Positions 34,586-43,821 of a stretch of 64,000 nucleotides of DNA are shown piece by piece. The stretch is from the NCBI GenBank assembly GCA_029785615.1, contig JAFLZH010000001.1, forward strand, positions 64,629 to 128,628. The letters run 5' to 3'. Source of the DNA: Nitrososphaerota archaeon (lineage in GTDB: Archaea > Thermoproteota > Nitrososphaeria > Nitrososphaerales > Gagatemarchaeaceae). Each line of letters starts with the position of its first letter. The first letter of the stretch is position 1. The position numbers were made by a program, and so were the translations under genes. The notes under the pieces are model-generated. The model saw only the letters and a list, made by a program, of their open reading frames with translations, had not been told where the DNA came from and did not search any database.

Positions 34586-36352
34586 ATGGCCGACGGGAAG
34601 GTCGTCAGGGTAAGCGGTCCGGTCGTGGCTGCCCTCGGCCTCGAAAGGGCCAAGATGTTCGACGTAGTCAGAGTCGGGGAGCAGGGGTTGGTCGGCGAAG
34701 TCATCCGCCTGCAGGGAGGGACCGCGACGCTCCAGATCTACGAGGACACCACAGGGCTCAGGCCAGGGGACAAGGTGGTCAACACAGGCCAAGCGCTCTC
34801 CGTCGAGTTAGGTCCAGGACTGCTCACCTCCATCTACGACGGCATCCAGCGACCGCTCAACGTGCTGAAGGAACAGAGCGGGGACTTCATCAGCAGGGGT
34901 CTCGTTATACCGGCCCTCGACGAGAAGCGGGAGTGGGAGTTCAAACCCATCAAGAAGAACGGTGACAAGGTGGTCCAGGGAGAGATAATAGGCGAGGTCC
35001 AGGAAACGCCGCTCGTTTCTCACAAGATCATGGTCCCTCCAGGGATGGAGGGGACGCTCAAGGACGTGAAGGCGGGGAGCTACAACATCAGGGAGAGGGT
35101 GGCTACCGTCAAGACCCTCGAAGGGGACGTCCCCGTATTCCTCGCGACGAAGTGGAGGGTCAAGACCCCCCGGCCCATCGCCAAGAAATTGGCCCCTGAT
35201 ACACCGCTGCTCACAGGCCAGAGGGTCTTCGACACTTTCTTCCCGGTCGCCAAGGGGGGGACAGCAGCGATTCCAGGACCCTTCGGCAGCGGCAAGACGG
35301 TGTCGCAGCAGCAACTGGCGAAGTGGAGCGACAGCAAGATCATAGTCTACGTGGGGTGCGGAGAGCGAGGGAACGAGATGACTGAAGTCCTGGCGACCTT
35401 CCCGGAGCTCGAGGACCCGCGTTCCAAGAGGCCCCTGATGGAGAGGACGATCCTGGTAGCTAACACCTCCAACATGCCCGTCGCGGCCAGAGAGGCCAGC
35501 ATCTACACCGGCATCACCATAGCCGAATACTACAGAGACATGGGCTATGACGTCGCCCTGATGGCCGACAGCACCTCAAGGTGGGCCGAAGCTCTGAGGG
35601 AGATTTCAGGGAGGCTGGAAGAGATGCCCGGCGAGGAAGGATACCCCGCGTACCTCGGGCGCCGGCTGGCGGAGTTCTACGAGAGGGCGGGCAAGAGCGT
35701 GGCCCTGGGCCCCGAGGGGAGGGTGGGTTCAGTCACGGTCGTCGGTGCCGTCTCGCCCCCGGGCGGGGATTTCTCCGAGCCTGTCTCTCAGAACACGCTC
35801 CGCGTGACCAGAGTCTTCTGGGCGTTGGACGCGTCCCTGGCGGCGCGCAGGCACTTCCCGTCCATCAACTGGCTCAACAGCTACTCGCTCTACTCTGAAG
35901 ACCTCCGCTCTTGGTACCAGAGCAACGTGGCCAAGGAGTGGCCTGACCTGCGCGCCGAGGCCCTGGAAATCCTCCAGAAGGAGGCGGAGCTGCAGGACAT
36001 CGTCCAGTTGGTGGGATACGACGCCCTCCCGGAGTCAGAGAAGGGCGTGATGGATGTGGCTAAGATGATCAGGGAAGACTACCTCCAGCAGTCAGCCTAC
36101 GACCCTGTGGACACCTACGCGTCCATAGGTAAGCAATATCTCATGCTGAAGACCATCCTGACTTTCGGGCGCAGGGAGGCGGAGTCCCTCAAGACCGGCG
36201 CCCAGGCCTCTCAGGTCGCGGCCATGCCTGTAAAGTCCAAGATATCAAAGGTAAAGTGGACGCCTGAAGACCAGGTCACTTCCATGGTGAAAGAGATAGA
36301 GGGGGACATGGACGCTCAGTTCGGCTCGCTAGCCCAGGAGGTCAGGGCATAG
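34586..36352 (+). CDS. atpA: V/A-type ATP synthase catalytic subunit A
   Basis: 588 residues. P-loop [10 protein letters not shown], catalytic-site region [15 protein letters not shown], and [29 protein letters not shown] split over adjacent segments, with the non-homologous insert typical of V/A-type A subunits. No intein interrupts it, though this gene is a known intein host in other archaea. ATP hydrolysis or synthesis takes place here. Confidence 0.97.
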   Translation: MADGKVVRVSGPVVAALGLERAKMFDVVRVGEQGLVGEVIRLQGGTATLQIYEDTTGLRPGDKVVNTGQALSVELGPGLLTSIYDGIQRPLNVLKEQSGDFISRGLVIPALDEKREWEFKPIKKNGDKVVQGEIIGEVQETPLVSHKIMVPPGMEGTLKDVKAGSYNIRERVATVKTLEGDVPVFLATKWRVKTPRPIAKKLAPDTPLLTGQRVFDTFFPVAKGGTAAIPGPFGSGKTVSQQQLAKWSDSKIIVYVGCGERGNEMTEVLATFPELEDPRSKRPLMERTILVANTSNMPVAAREASIYTGITIAEYYRDMGYDVALMADSTSRWAEALREISGRLEEMPGEEGYPAYLGRRLAEFYERAGKSVALGPEGRVGSVTVVGAVSPPGGDFSEPVSQNTLRVTRVFWALDASLAARRHFPSINWLNSYSLYSEDLRSWYQSNVAKEWPDLRAEALEILQKEAELQDIVQLVGYDALPESEKGVMDVAKMIREDYLQQSAYDPVDTYASIGKQYLMLKTILTFGRREAESLKTGAQASQVAAMPVKSKISKVKWTPEDQVTSMVKEIEGDMDAQFGSLAQEVRA

Positions 36353-36354
36353 CC

Positions 36355-37743
36355 TTGGTGCAACCTGTCTCATACAAGACTGTCGACCAGGTCGCGGGTC
36401 CTCTTATCTTCGTCAGCAAGGTCGAGAACGCGGCCTACGGGGAGATGGTGGAGATCACCAATGCTATGGGGGAGCGGATACGGGGCCAGGTCCTCGACAC
36501 CCGCGCGGGGCTCTCGGTGGTCCAGGTGTTCGGCGCCACCATGGGGCTCAACGTGGGGGATACATCGGTGCGGTTCCTGGGCGAGACCGCGAGGATAGCC
36601 GTCTCGGACGAGATGCTGGGTCGGGTGTTCGACGGCCTGGGCAATCCAAGGGACGGCGGACCGGCCCTGGTGTCAAAGGAGAAGGTCGAGATAGTAGGGT
36701 CAGGTATCAACCCATACAGCAGGGAGGAGCCTTCCGAGTTCATCCAGACCGGCATTTCTAGCATAGACGGCATGAACACGCTGGTCAGAGGGCAGAAGCT
36801 CCCTATCTTTTCCGCCGCCGGCCTGCCACATAATCTGCTGGCCGCCCAGATCGCAAGACAGGCGAAGGTCCTCGGCAGCTCGGAGAGCTTCTCCGTCGTC
36901 TTCGCAGCCATGGGTATAACCAGCGAGGAGGCGAACTTCTTCATCCGCCAGTTCGAAGAGACCGGCGCGCTGGAACGCACGGCGCTCTTCCTCAACCTCT
37001 CCTCTGACCCGTCCATGGAGAGGATCCTCACGCCCAGGCTGGCCCTGACCACGGCCGAATTCCTTGCATATGAGCGCGAGATGCACGTGCTCGTAATCCT
37101 CACCGACATGACCAACTACTGCGAGGCCCTGAGGGAAATCTCTGCGGCCAGGGACGAGGTTCCGGGGAGGAGGGGTTATCCGGGCTATACCTACACCGAC
37201 CTCGCCACCATCTATGAAAGGGCGGGGAAGATCAAGGGGAGGAAGGGCTCCATCACCCAGCTCCCGATCCTCACGATGCCGGCTGACGACAAGACGCACC
37301 CCATCCCTGACCTCACCGGCTACATCACGGAGGGGCAGGTCTACGTGAGCCGCGAGCTGGAGAGGACCGGCATCTATCCGCCCATCGACGTCCTGGAGAG
37401 CCTGTCGCGGCTCATGAACCAGGGCATCGGCCAGGGGCGTACGAGGGAGGACCACAGGGGGCTTGCAGACCAGCTCTACGCCTCCTACGCGCAGGGGAAG
37501 GACATGCGCGCCCTCTCGGCGATCGTCGGAGAAGAGGCGCTGAGCGAGAGCGACAGGAAGTTCCTCAAGGTGGCGGACCGGTTCGAGAAGATGTTCGTCA
37601 GGCAAGGCGCCAGCGAGGACAGGAGCATCGAGCAGACCCTGAACATAGGGTGGGAAGTAATCGACCCCTTGTCGGATTCTGAGATCAAGAGGATAAAGCC
37701 CGAGCTCATAGAGAAGTACAGGCGGAGATCCAAGGCCAAGTAG
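36355..37743 (+). CDS. atpB: V/A-type ATP synthase subunit B
   Basis: 462-residue non-catalytic nucleotide-binding subunit, alternating with A in the hexamer. It lacks a canonical P-loop ([22 protein letters not shown]) as expected, and has [21 protein letters not shown] and [21 protein letters not shown]. The start is TTG 36355. Confidence 0.96.
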   Translation: MVQPVSYKTVDQVAGPLIFVSKVENAAYGEMVEITNAMGERIRGQVLDTRAGLSVVQVFGATMGLNVGDTSVRFLGETARIAVSDEMLGRVFDGLGNPRDGGPALVSKEKVEIVGSGINPYSREEPSEFIQTGISSIDGMNTLVRGQKLPIFSAAGLPHNLLAAQIARQAKVLGSSESFSVVFAAMGITSEEANFFIRQFEETGALERTALFLNLSSDPSMERILTPRLALTTAEFLAYEREMHVLVILTDMTNYCEALREISAARDEVPGRRGYPGYTYTDLATIYERAGKIKGRKGSITQLPILTMPADDKTHPIPDLTGYITEGQVYVSRELERTGIYPPIDVLESLSRLMNQGIGQGRTREDHRGLADQLYASYAQGKDMRALSAIVGEEALSESDRKFLKVADRFEKMFVRQGASEDRSIEQTLNIGWEVIDPLSDSEIKRIKPELIEKYRRRSKAK

Positions 37744-37756
37744 GGGGCTGCAATCC

Positions 37757-38392
37757 TTGCCAATCTCCACCAACGTACGGCCCACGAGGATGGAATACCT
37801 GAGGACGGTCCGCAGGATAGCTATGTCCCGCAAGGGCCTCAAGCTCCTCAAGCTCAAGAGGTCGGCACTCATCTTCGAGTTCTTCGCTGTGAGCAAGAAA
37901 ATCGCGGCGCTGAGGAGCGGCCTGCAAGCCAAGCTCTCAAGCGGCTACGACAGCATCCACAGCACCGAGATGTTCGTCGGGACCCTCAGGCTCGAGTACG
38001 AGTCGATGCGCATCCCCAGGATGCACGAGCTGACCCTCAGTAGCAAGAACATCATGGGGGTGAAGATTCCAGAGCTCACCTCGGAGGCGCGGGGGAGCGC
38101 TGGACCCGAATACCTCCTCGAGGTCCCCACCTCGATAAATCAGGCGATAAAGTCCTTCGAGGCCGTGCACCAGATGGTCCTCGACGTCGCCGAGAAGGAA
38201 ACAGCTCTACGGAAGCTGCTCGTCGAGATCGAGAAGACGAAGCGGAGGTCCAACGCCATTGAGAACGTTCTCATCCCGCGGCTCCAGGCCAACGCGCGCT
38301 TCATCAAGTTCAGGTTCGACGAGATGGAAAGAGAGAGCTTCACCAAGCTGAAGACCGTGAAGAGAAAGATGGCCCAGAGGGAGGCGGCCTAG
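37757..38392 (+). CDS. atpD: V/A-type ATP synthase subunit D
   Basis: 211-residue central rotor axle: two long helices in coiled coil, the first beginning RPTRMEYLRTVRRIAMSRKGL and the last with RSNAIENVLIPRLQANARFI. The TTG start (37757) follows the subunit B stop by 13 nt. Confidence 0.94.
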   Translation: MPISTNVRPTRMEYLRTVRRIAMSRKGLKLLKLKRSALIFEFFAVSKKIAALRSGLQAKLSSGYDSIHSTEMFVGTLRLEYESMRIPRMHELTLSSKNIMGVKIPELTSEARGSAGPEYLLEVPTSINQAIKSFEAVHQMVLDVAEKETALRKLLVEIEKTKRRSNAIENVLIPRLQANARFIKFRFDEMERESFTKLKTVKRKMAQREAA

Positions 38393-38396
38393 CGCT

Positions 38397-38606
38397 TTGG
38401 GGGAAGAGAGGGAGGAAGAGGAGCGGAGGCCGGGCGTCCCAAAGTACTACTACTGGGCGAAGTCACCGCCGAAACCGAAGAAGATGCAAACCAAGTTCAT
38501 CAACACCCAGCAGAAGAAGTTCTATGTCGTCCAGTTAGCCTTTCGGGCGGCCCAGGTTGCGGCCATCCTGACGGTGCTCTTCATCTACTTCAACATGTTG
38601 AGCTGA
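38397..38606 (+). CDS. Small single-helix protein within the ATP synthase operon
   Basis: 69 residues: an acidic N-terminus (EEREEEERRP), a proline/lysine-rich middle with YYYWAKSPPKPKKMQ, and one C-terminal membrane helix (QVAAILTVLFIYFNML). I do not recognise a named subunit. Its position between subunits D and H/G, with a 4-nt gap before it and a 1-nt overlap after it, suggests an accessory or assembly component of the membrane ATP synthase (inference). Confidence 0.7.
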   Translation: MGEEREEEERRPGVPKYYYWAKSPPKPKKMQTKFINTQQKKFYVVQLAFRAAQVAAILTVLFIYFNMLS

Positions 38607-38938
38607 TGACCATGACCGCAGACTACACCGAGACGCTGAAGAAGATCAAGGAGCTGGAGGACGCCTCCAACAAGACGTTGGCGGAAAGGCGCAGAGCCTT
38701 GGAGGAGCAGCTCCGCCAGCTGGAGGCGGAGTCGGCAGACTCTATCAACGACGCCAAGAAGAAGGCAGAGGGTTTGATCTCTGAGAGGGTCGGACAGGCG
38801 CGCGAGTCGGCAAACAAGGAAGCCGGCGAAATCTCTTCAGTGGCAGAAAAAGAAGCCGGAGCCATGGCTTCGAAGAAACTCGGCAAGAAGGAGTTGAAGA
38901 AGGTCATCGACGACGTCCTCTTCTCGGAGTTCGAGTGA
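38606..38938 (+). CDS. V/A-type ATP synthase subunit H/G (peripheral stalk)
   Basis: 110 residues, almost entirely charged helix (LEEQLRQLEAESADSINDAKKKAEG), ending in KELKKVIDDVLFSEFE. This matches the archaeal H (G-like) subunit that coils with subunit E in the peripheral stalk. The low-complexity helix makes family assignment partly contextual. Confidence 0.82.
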   Translation: MTMTADYTETLKKIKELEDASNKTLAERRRALEEQLRQLEAESADSINDAKKKAEGLISERVGQARESANKEAGEISSVAEKEAGAMASKKLGKKELKKVIDDVLFSEFE

Positions 38939-38947
38939 GAGAAGCGG

Positions 38948-41002
38948 TTGCTCAAGCCCGCTGCGATGCAGAAGGTGGGGGTGGTTGGGCTCAAGGAGGA
39001 CCGCGCGAAGGTGGTCTCCGCCCTCTACGACCTCGGCGCGGTCCAGATAGAGCCACTCTCGGCTTCGGCCGCCGGCCTACTCAGGGCCGAGCCGCTTGTC
39101 GACGGAACGAAAGAGGCCACCGAGCAGCTCCTTAGGATCAGGTCCCTGAAGGCGGCTCTCCCGCCCGTCCCAATCAGGGAAAAGAGAGGATTTTCGTCGC
39201 TGGAGGAGGTGCTCGAGGCTTCGAAGTCGATCAACATCGACCAGGAGGTCTCCCAGCTCAGAGAGACGGTCGAAAAGCTGAGCTCTCGTCTCGAAGAGCA
39301 GAGGGAGATGACAGACCTCGTCCGCAGCCTCCGATTCGTGAGCCACGACCTGAACATATTCGACCTCGAAAGCGCCGTCTCCTTCCTTGGGATCGTTCCC
39401 GCCGGCGTTGACGCCGAACTGAGAGAGGGTCTCGGGCCCAGCGGGGCCGTGGTCACGCACTCCTCTGGGGATGACCCAGTCACGCTGATAGTGACTGTCC
39501 CTAGGGAAGGCCTCGAGAAGTTCGGGTCGGCGATTCAGAAGCTCGATCTCAAGCTACGGCGGATACCGCCGCTTAAGGGGACTGCAGAGGAGATCCTCGC
39601 GGGCCTTGAGGCCGAGTCCCGCTCGATGCAGACTGGACTCGACGGCGCCAACGCCCGGCTCGCTGCAATCTCACAGGAGCACTACAAAGCCATAGCCCAG
39701 GTCGAGGAGCAGCTCTCCATCGAGGCGAGGAAGATGGAGGTGTCAGGCAGCTTCGGGTTCACCGACACCAGCTTCGCGGTCGAGGGATGGGTCCCGTCAA
39801 AGTGGCTGGGGAGCGTCAGCCAAGCCATAGCGGAGTCCTCCAGCTCCGCCAAGGTATTCAAGATAGACGCAGATTCTCAGGATCCTCACGGCGGCCCCCC
39901 GACTCTGTTGGAGACCCCCAGGAGGCTCCGATTCTTCGAGTCGTTCATCCGCTTCTATTCGGTTCCGCTATCCAACGAGGTGGACCCGAGCATGATCTTC
40001 GCCGTTGCCTTCCCGCTCTTCTTCGGGCTGATGATCGGGGACGTCGGCTACTCCTTGATCGTCCTGCTGATATCGATATGGATCATACGCAGAGTCAACC
40101 ACCCTGAGAGGAAGAGCGTGATGCCGAAGGCCCTGCGATCCTTCGGGGGGAGAATCCTGCAGCCTGTCCAGTACAGGAAGCTCGCGAAGGCGATGATTCT
40201 GGGTTCCATGGTGGGGGTGGTCATGGGGGTGATCCTGAACTCGTACTTCGGATTCCACGCGAACCAGTATCTGTTCTCGTACCTCAACTCTAACCTCCAT
40301 GCAGGCCTCCCGGCCAACGGGACCTTCCTGGACCCGATATCGACGTTGGGGCTCAAGACGCTCCTGCTCTACTCAGGGTACATAGGGCTCTTCATGGTCT
40401 CCTTCGGCCTAGTGCTGGGCATGGTCAACGCCTACTGGATGCGCAGCGTGAAGCACGCGATTGGGAAGTTTGGCTGGCTCTGCGGAGCCCTGGGCATCGC
40501 CCTTACGGGGCTGGCACTCCTGCATCACGAGAGCCTATCCAGCCTGTTGAACCCGCTCTCAAACCCACTGATCATCCTCATCGTAGTCGGGATCGGACTG
40601 GTGATATACGGAGAGGGTGGCCAGGCTCTCATCGAGCTCCCGTCCATAGTCAGCAACATAATCTCGTACACCAGGCTCCTTGGCATCCTCCTCGCGACCT
40701 TCGTGCTGGCGTACCTCATCGACAGCGTGGTCGTTGGTCCTACTTCCACCGGGTCTCCCGGTATATTATACGGAGGGGTCGCCTACGTGATACTTGGGGT
40801 GGTCCTCCTTGTCACGGTGCACGTCTTCAACGTGATCCTGAGCATCCTCGAACCAGGCATCCAGGGGGCAAGGCTCATCTTCGTGGAGCACTTCTCCAAG
40901 TATCTCCACGGAGGGGGCAGGCAGTTCACTCCTTTCAAGGGGCCAAGGTTCTACACCACGGGAACCAGGAGCGCGAAGGCGGTCGCGGAGCGCGGGACCT
41001 AG
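38948..41002 (+). CDS. atpI: V/A-type ATP synthase subunit I (a-like membrane subunit)
   Basis: 684 residues: a large cytoplasmic N-terminal half with coiled coils, then about eight helices from residue 340 on. FGLMIGDVGYSLIVLL and FVEHFSKYLHGGGRQFTPFKG are V-ATPase a/I hallmarks. It conducts protons with the K ring. The start is TTG 38948. Last gene of the operon, convergent with the prenyl synthase gene. Confidence 0.94.
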   Translation: MLKPAAMQKVGVVGLKEDRAKVVSALYDLGAVQIEPLSASAAGLLRAEPLVDGTKEATEQLLRIRSLKAALPPVPIREKRGFSSLEEVLEASKSINIDQEVSQLRETVEKLSSRLEEQREMTDLVRSLRFVSHDLNIFDLESAVSFLGIVPAGVDAELREGLGPSGAVVTHSSGDDPVTLIVTVPREGLEKFGSAIQKLDLKLRRIPPLKGTAEEILAGLEAESRSMQTGLDGANARLAAISQEHYKAIAQVEEQLSIEARKMEVSGSFGFTDTSFAVEGWVPSKWLGSVSQAIAESSSSAKVFKIDADSQDPHGGPPTLLETPRRLRFFESFIRFYSVPLSNEVDPSMIFAVAFPLFFGLMIGDVGYSLIVLLISIWIIRRVNHPERKSVMPKALRSFGGRILQPVQYRKLAKAMILGSMVGVVMGVILNSYFGFHANQYLFSYLNSNLHAGLPANGTFLDPISTLGLKTLLLYSGYIGLFMVSFGLVLGMVNAYWMRSVKHAIGKFGWLCGALGIALTGLALLHHESLSSLLNPLSNPLIILIVVGIGLVIYGEGGQALIELPSIVSNIISYTRLLGILLATFVLAYLIDSVVVGPTSTGSPGILYGGVAYVILGVVLLVTVHVFNVILSILEPGIQGARLIFVEHFSKYLHGGGRQFTPFKGPRFYTTGTRSAKAVAERGT

Positions 41003-41013
41003 TCCGCTTGGGC

Positions 41014-41880
41014 TCAGCGCTGACGCAAGATTGAGAAGTCCGAAATGTCTTCCAGCAGGACCGTGGCTTCGTTCCGTGGGATGTGTATGAGCATTCGCTT
41101 AGCCTCCTCTGCGTAGGATTGCGCCTGGGCCGCCATCTTCCCAACTACCTCGCTCTCGCTATGGGTCTTCAGAAGGCCGAGCGACACCTTGTCCCTGGAC
41201 CTCCAGTCCAGCAGGTCGTCCTTGAGCTGGTACGCGATCCCAATACATCTGCCATAGTCGGCCAGCGCCTGGACCTCCTTCTCGTCGCCCCCGGCGATCA
41301 GGGCCCCCAGCTTAGCAGACGTCTCGAACAACGACGCTGTCTTCTCGGTGACTATCCTGATGTATTCATCCCAGGTGAGCTTGTAGATCTGGGGGTCGAT
41401 GGTGAGCTCTGAATACTCTCCTTCGGACATCTGAAGCGCCGCGCTACTGACCTCCTCGGCGATCCTCTTGTCGTCATATCTAGCCGCGATGGCGAGTATC
41501 ATGGCGAAGACGAAGTCGGCGCTGAGTAGTGAAGCGCTGTAGCCATACTTCAGATGGAAGGGGACCTTCGCCCTTCTCGCCTTCTCTTCGTCGATGACAT
41601 CGTCATGTATGATCGATTCGGTATGGAGGAGTTCAACCGCGACAGCCGCGCCGAGGACCCTGTCGTCCTTGCACCCGAGAGCTTCCGCCGACAGCATCAG
41701 CATCACGGGCCTGACGCGCTTCCCTCCCTCCGTGGCATACGCCAGCGGGTCGTGGAACCTAGAATGGGCGTAGAGCTTGAGCTCGCGGGCCAGCGCAGAG
41801 TCGACGCGTACGGCGTACGACTTCATGCGCTCTTCAAGCGACTCGAGCGACAAAGCCCTATCCTCCCTCCCTCCCCCCAT
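41014..41880 (-). CDS. Polyprenyl (geranylgeranyl-type) diphosphate synthase
   Basis: 288 residues. First aspartate-rich motif HDDVIDEEKARRAKVP, second YQLKDDLLDWRS, both needed for Mg-diphosphate binding; the KRVRP motif precedes the first. It condenses isopentenyl diphosphate units to make the isoprenoid chains of archaeal lipids or quinones; chain length cannot be told safely. The ATG start lies 29.5 nt from the centre of the palindromic TATA box it shares with the next gene. Confidence 0.93.
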   Translation of the reverse strand: MGGGREDRALSLESLEERMKSYAVRVDSALARELKLYAHSRFHDPLAYATEGGKRVRPVMLMLSAEALGCKDDRVLGAAVAVELLHTESIIHDDVIDEEKARRAKVPFHLKYGYSASLLSADFVFAMILAIAARYDDKRIAEEVSSAALQMSEGEYSELTIDPQIYKLTWDEYIRIVTEKTASLFETSAKLGALIAGGDEKEVQALADYGRCIGIAYQLKDDLLDWRSRDKVSLGLLKTHSESEVVGKMAAQAQSYAEEAKRMLIHIPRNEATVLLEDISDFSILRQR

Positions 41881-41901
41881 GATAGTGATGAATGGATTAG
41901 G

Positions 41902-41917
41902 CTCGTTATATAATGAG
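41902..41917. promoter_or_regulatory. Palindromic divergent TATA promoter
   Basis: CTCGTTATATAATGAG is palindromic apart from one base pair of each half. Its centre (41909.5) is exactly 29.5 nt from the first base of the ATG on the left (41880) and of the TTG on the right (41939). It should drive leaderless transcripts both ways. Confidence 0.7.
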
Positions 41918-41938
41918 TTCTCCTAATCGCTCAGGGCG

Positions 41939-42649
41939 TTGACTCCTTTCAAGGTGCATCGGCTGCTGGTCGGAAACAGGCACGTCTTGCCCCTCCCCAA
42001 GCTCAACGCCTCCCAGCTTAGATTTCTGGCTGCCGAGATAGGGAAGAGAGGCTTTGCGGTGAGTGAGCGGGTAGGGGCTTTAACAGCGACGTCGAGGGAT
42101 TTCAGGGTGCACATCGAGCAGGCGGGGTATTGCTGGTGCTCGAAGGACCCCGTGGATCTGGTGGTCCCGCTCGTCCCAGACCTCCTCGCTTTCTCCCGGG
42201 AGAGAGTCTCAGCCGAGTCGCTCGCCCAGATGTACTTCGCGGAATTCCTCGCCGAGGGCGTCCCATCTGTCAAGCTACGACCGCGGCTGGAAGCGGCTTC
42301 GAACTGGGAGCGGCTCAGAGCGTCCGGCGACTGTGGTCTGACCCCGGACGAGCGCCTGACAGCGGCCATGCTAATGGGCTCAGCCGATGTTGCCGGGCCG
42401 GTGGTGGCGGACTTCCCCACTGACGGATCGTCTCCCCTGATCCTAGGGCGGAGGATGTATTTCCAGTCGATCATGTCCGGGACAGAGGCGGGGTCGACGC
42501 TCAGGGAAGTAGGGGGGAGAAGGCCCAGGAACTGCTACGTCCCAAAGGACGGCGTGTTCACGAGCTTCACCCCCTCCCTCGCGACGAAGTGCGCTACAGA
42601 ACTCGCCGAGGAGGCTGGAGAGTGGTGCTTCTTTGAGCCGGCGGCATGA
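41939..42649 (+). CDS. Protein of unknown function (divergent from prenyl synthase)
   Basis: 236 residues from TTG 41939. I recognise no domain. Visible: an N-terminal alpha/beta part (PKLNASQLRFLAAEIGKRGF), a CWC near residue 60, a central QMYFAEFLAEGVPSVKLRP, and a C-terminal part with two further cysteines (CYVPKDG and CATEL) and CFF near the end. No signal peptide or membrane helix. Coding character is supported by the shared, well-spaced promoter and by normal codon use. Confidence 0.7.
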   Translation: MTPFKVHRLLVGNRHVLPLPKLNASQLRFLAAEIGKRGFAVSERVGALTATSRDFRVHIEQAGYCWCSKDPVDLVVPLVPDLLAFSRERVSAESLAQMYFAEFLAEGVPSVKLRPRLEAASNWERLRASGDCGLTPDERLTAAMLMGSADVAGPVVADFPTDGSSPLILGRRMYFQSIMSGTEAGSTLREVGGRRPRNCYVPKDGVFTSFTPSLATKCATELAEEAGEWCFFEPAA

Positions 42650-42685
42650 GAAAGCTCTAATTGCAGACCCGCCTGGCCTCGGCCA

Positions 42686-42795
42686 GCCCCGGTAGTATAG
42701 AGTCCGCAAGGGCGTAAAGCCCGGTCAAACCCAAAGTGTCGAGAGTATGCCGGCCTTTCGAGTCGGCGACCCGGGTTCGAATCCCGGCCGGGGCA
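42686..42795 (+). tRNA. tRNA-Glu (TTC) with about 35 extra nt in the D-loop
   Basis: Acceptor arms GCCCCGG and CCGGGGC, discriminator A; anticodon stem CCGGC/GTCGG with loop CTTTCGA (TTC); T-arm CCGGG TTCGAAT CCCGG. Between the D-stem halves GTAT and GTAT lie 46 nt instead of about 11. The normal core AGCCCGGTCAA can be recovered by removing two short pieces, one on each side of CCCGGTCAA, so there may be two introns; exact borders are uncertain. Confidence 0.88.
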
Positions 42796-42930
42796 ATTCT
42801 AAGCTCAGATTAGTAAAATGAGGCTGATTCAGGTTTTCCGTCGAAAGCTATTTCCATTGGCCCCCGGATTTCCGACTACGAACGTGGAAGTCTGCGGTCG
42901 CCGGGACTTCACAGACCCCTGACCGCCAGT

Positions 42931-43506
42931 CTATACAGCGAAGACGGAAACCAGGCCATAATGATGCGGGCCGGCGTCCAAGGCCTTCGTAACCTCAAGA
43001 CCCGCTTCCGACATTATTTTCTTCGTTTCGGCCTCCGCAAGGCGCATTCCGAAAGGCGGGCCTATCTCTTGCTTGATCTTCTTCCAGTCTACGTCGATGA
43101 CCATAGCTCGCGCTTTGCAGATCCGGGTCACCTCGCCAAGAAACGCCTTCTTGTCGTCGATGTCGTGCAAGACATTGGCGAACAGCACTGCGTCCACAGA
43201 CCTGGCGGGAATTCCAGTCTCTGAGACGTCCGCCTCCAAGATCTTGATTCTTCCCAAATCCGCTTTCGATTCCTCGATGTTGTTGCGCAGGTGTTTCAGC
43301 ATAACTGGGTCTGCGTCGACTGCGTATACCAGACCTCTGCTGCCGACACGGGACGCCAAGGGGAGGGTGAAGAAGCCCGGCCCACACCCCAGGTCGGCAA
43401 CGGTCATTCCGGGTCTGATTCCCGCGGCCTCCATGAGCTTCAGCGGGTCCTGCCGCTTCCTTCTTTCCTCAGACATGAGGATGCGTGCGAACTCGTCCCT
43501 TTCCAT
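42931..43506 (-). CDS. Class I SAM-dependent methyltransferase
   Basis: 191 residues: motif I VADLGCGPGFFTLPLA, acidic motif II in AVDADPVML, motif III EADVSETGIPARSVDAVLFANVLHD. It resembles small UbiE-like methyltransferases of unknown substrate. It stands in the accessory zone after tRNA-Glu. Confidence 0.8.
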   Translation of the reverse strand: MERDEFARILMSEERRKRQDPLKLMEAAGIRPGMTVADLGCGPGFFTLPLASRVGSRGLVYAVDADPVMLKHLRNNIEESKADLGRIKILEADVSETGIPARSVDAVLFANVLHDIDDKKAFLGEVTRICKARAMVIDVDWKKIKQEIGPPFGMRLAEAETKKIMSEAGLEVTKALDAGPHHYGLVSVFAV

Positions 43507-43821
43507 GAACTCAGTGAACTCTTGGACGGACTAGAAAAGACTGACTGCTGTGCGGTCGCCTGGCTCCTGCTAGAGAGACCTGAGGCCTGGGCATGCTTTT
43601 CCGGGCCCAAGCCGCGCTTCGTGGCCGAAAGCTATGCGTTAATCAATTGCGTTCACATGGCAACGGCTGGCGGAAGTGTGTGGGCAGCCAGCGTGCTCTT
43701 GGAGCCGGGTGGGAGGAATTAGACTCCAGGGGGAGGCGCCAGTCCCGGCATGGTCGGCAGCGCCGGGTCCGTTCACCCGACTCAGGGAAGTTTTTTGACG
43801 ATAAGATACGAAGGGAATCAG
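43507..43821. other. 315-bp gene-free stretch
   Basis: No convincing gene on either strand. GC-rich with no tRNA or repeat recognised; a short T-run (GTTTTTTGACG) near 43791 precedes the following gene and may belong to its promoter. Confidence 0.4.

Noticed and set aside
36700-37932. 410-residue open frame opposite the ATP synthase B gene
   Set aside because: Shadow of a well-conserved gene in a GC-rich genome.
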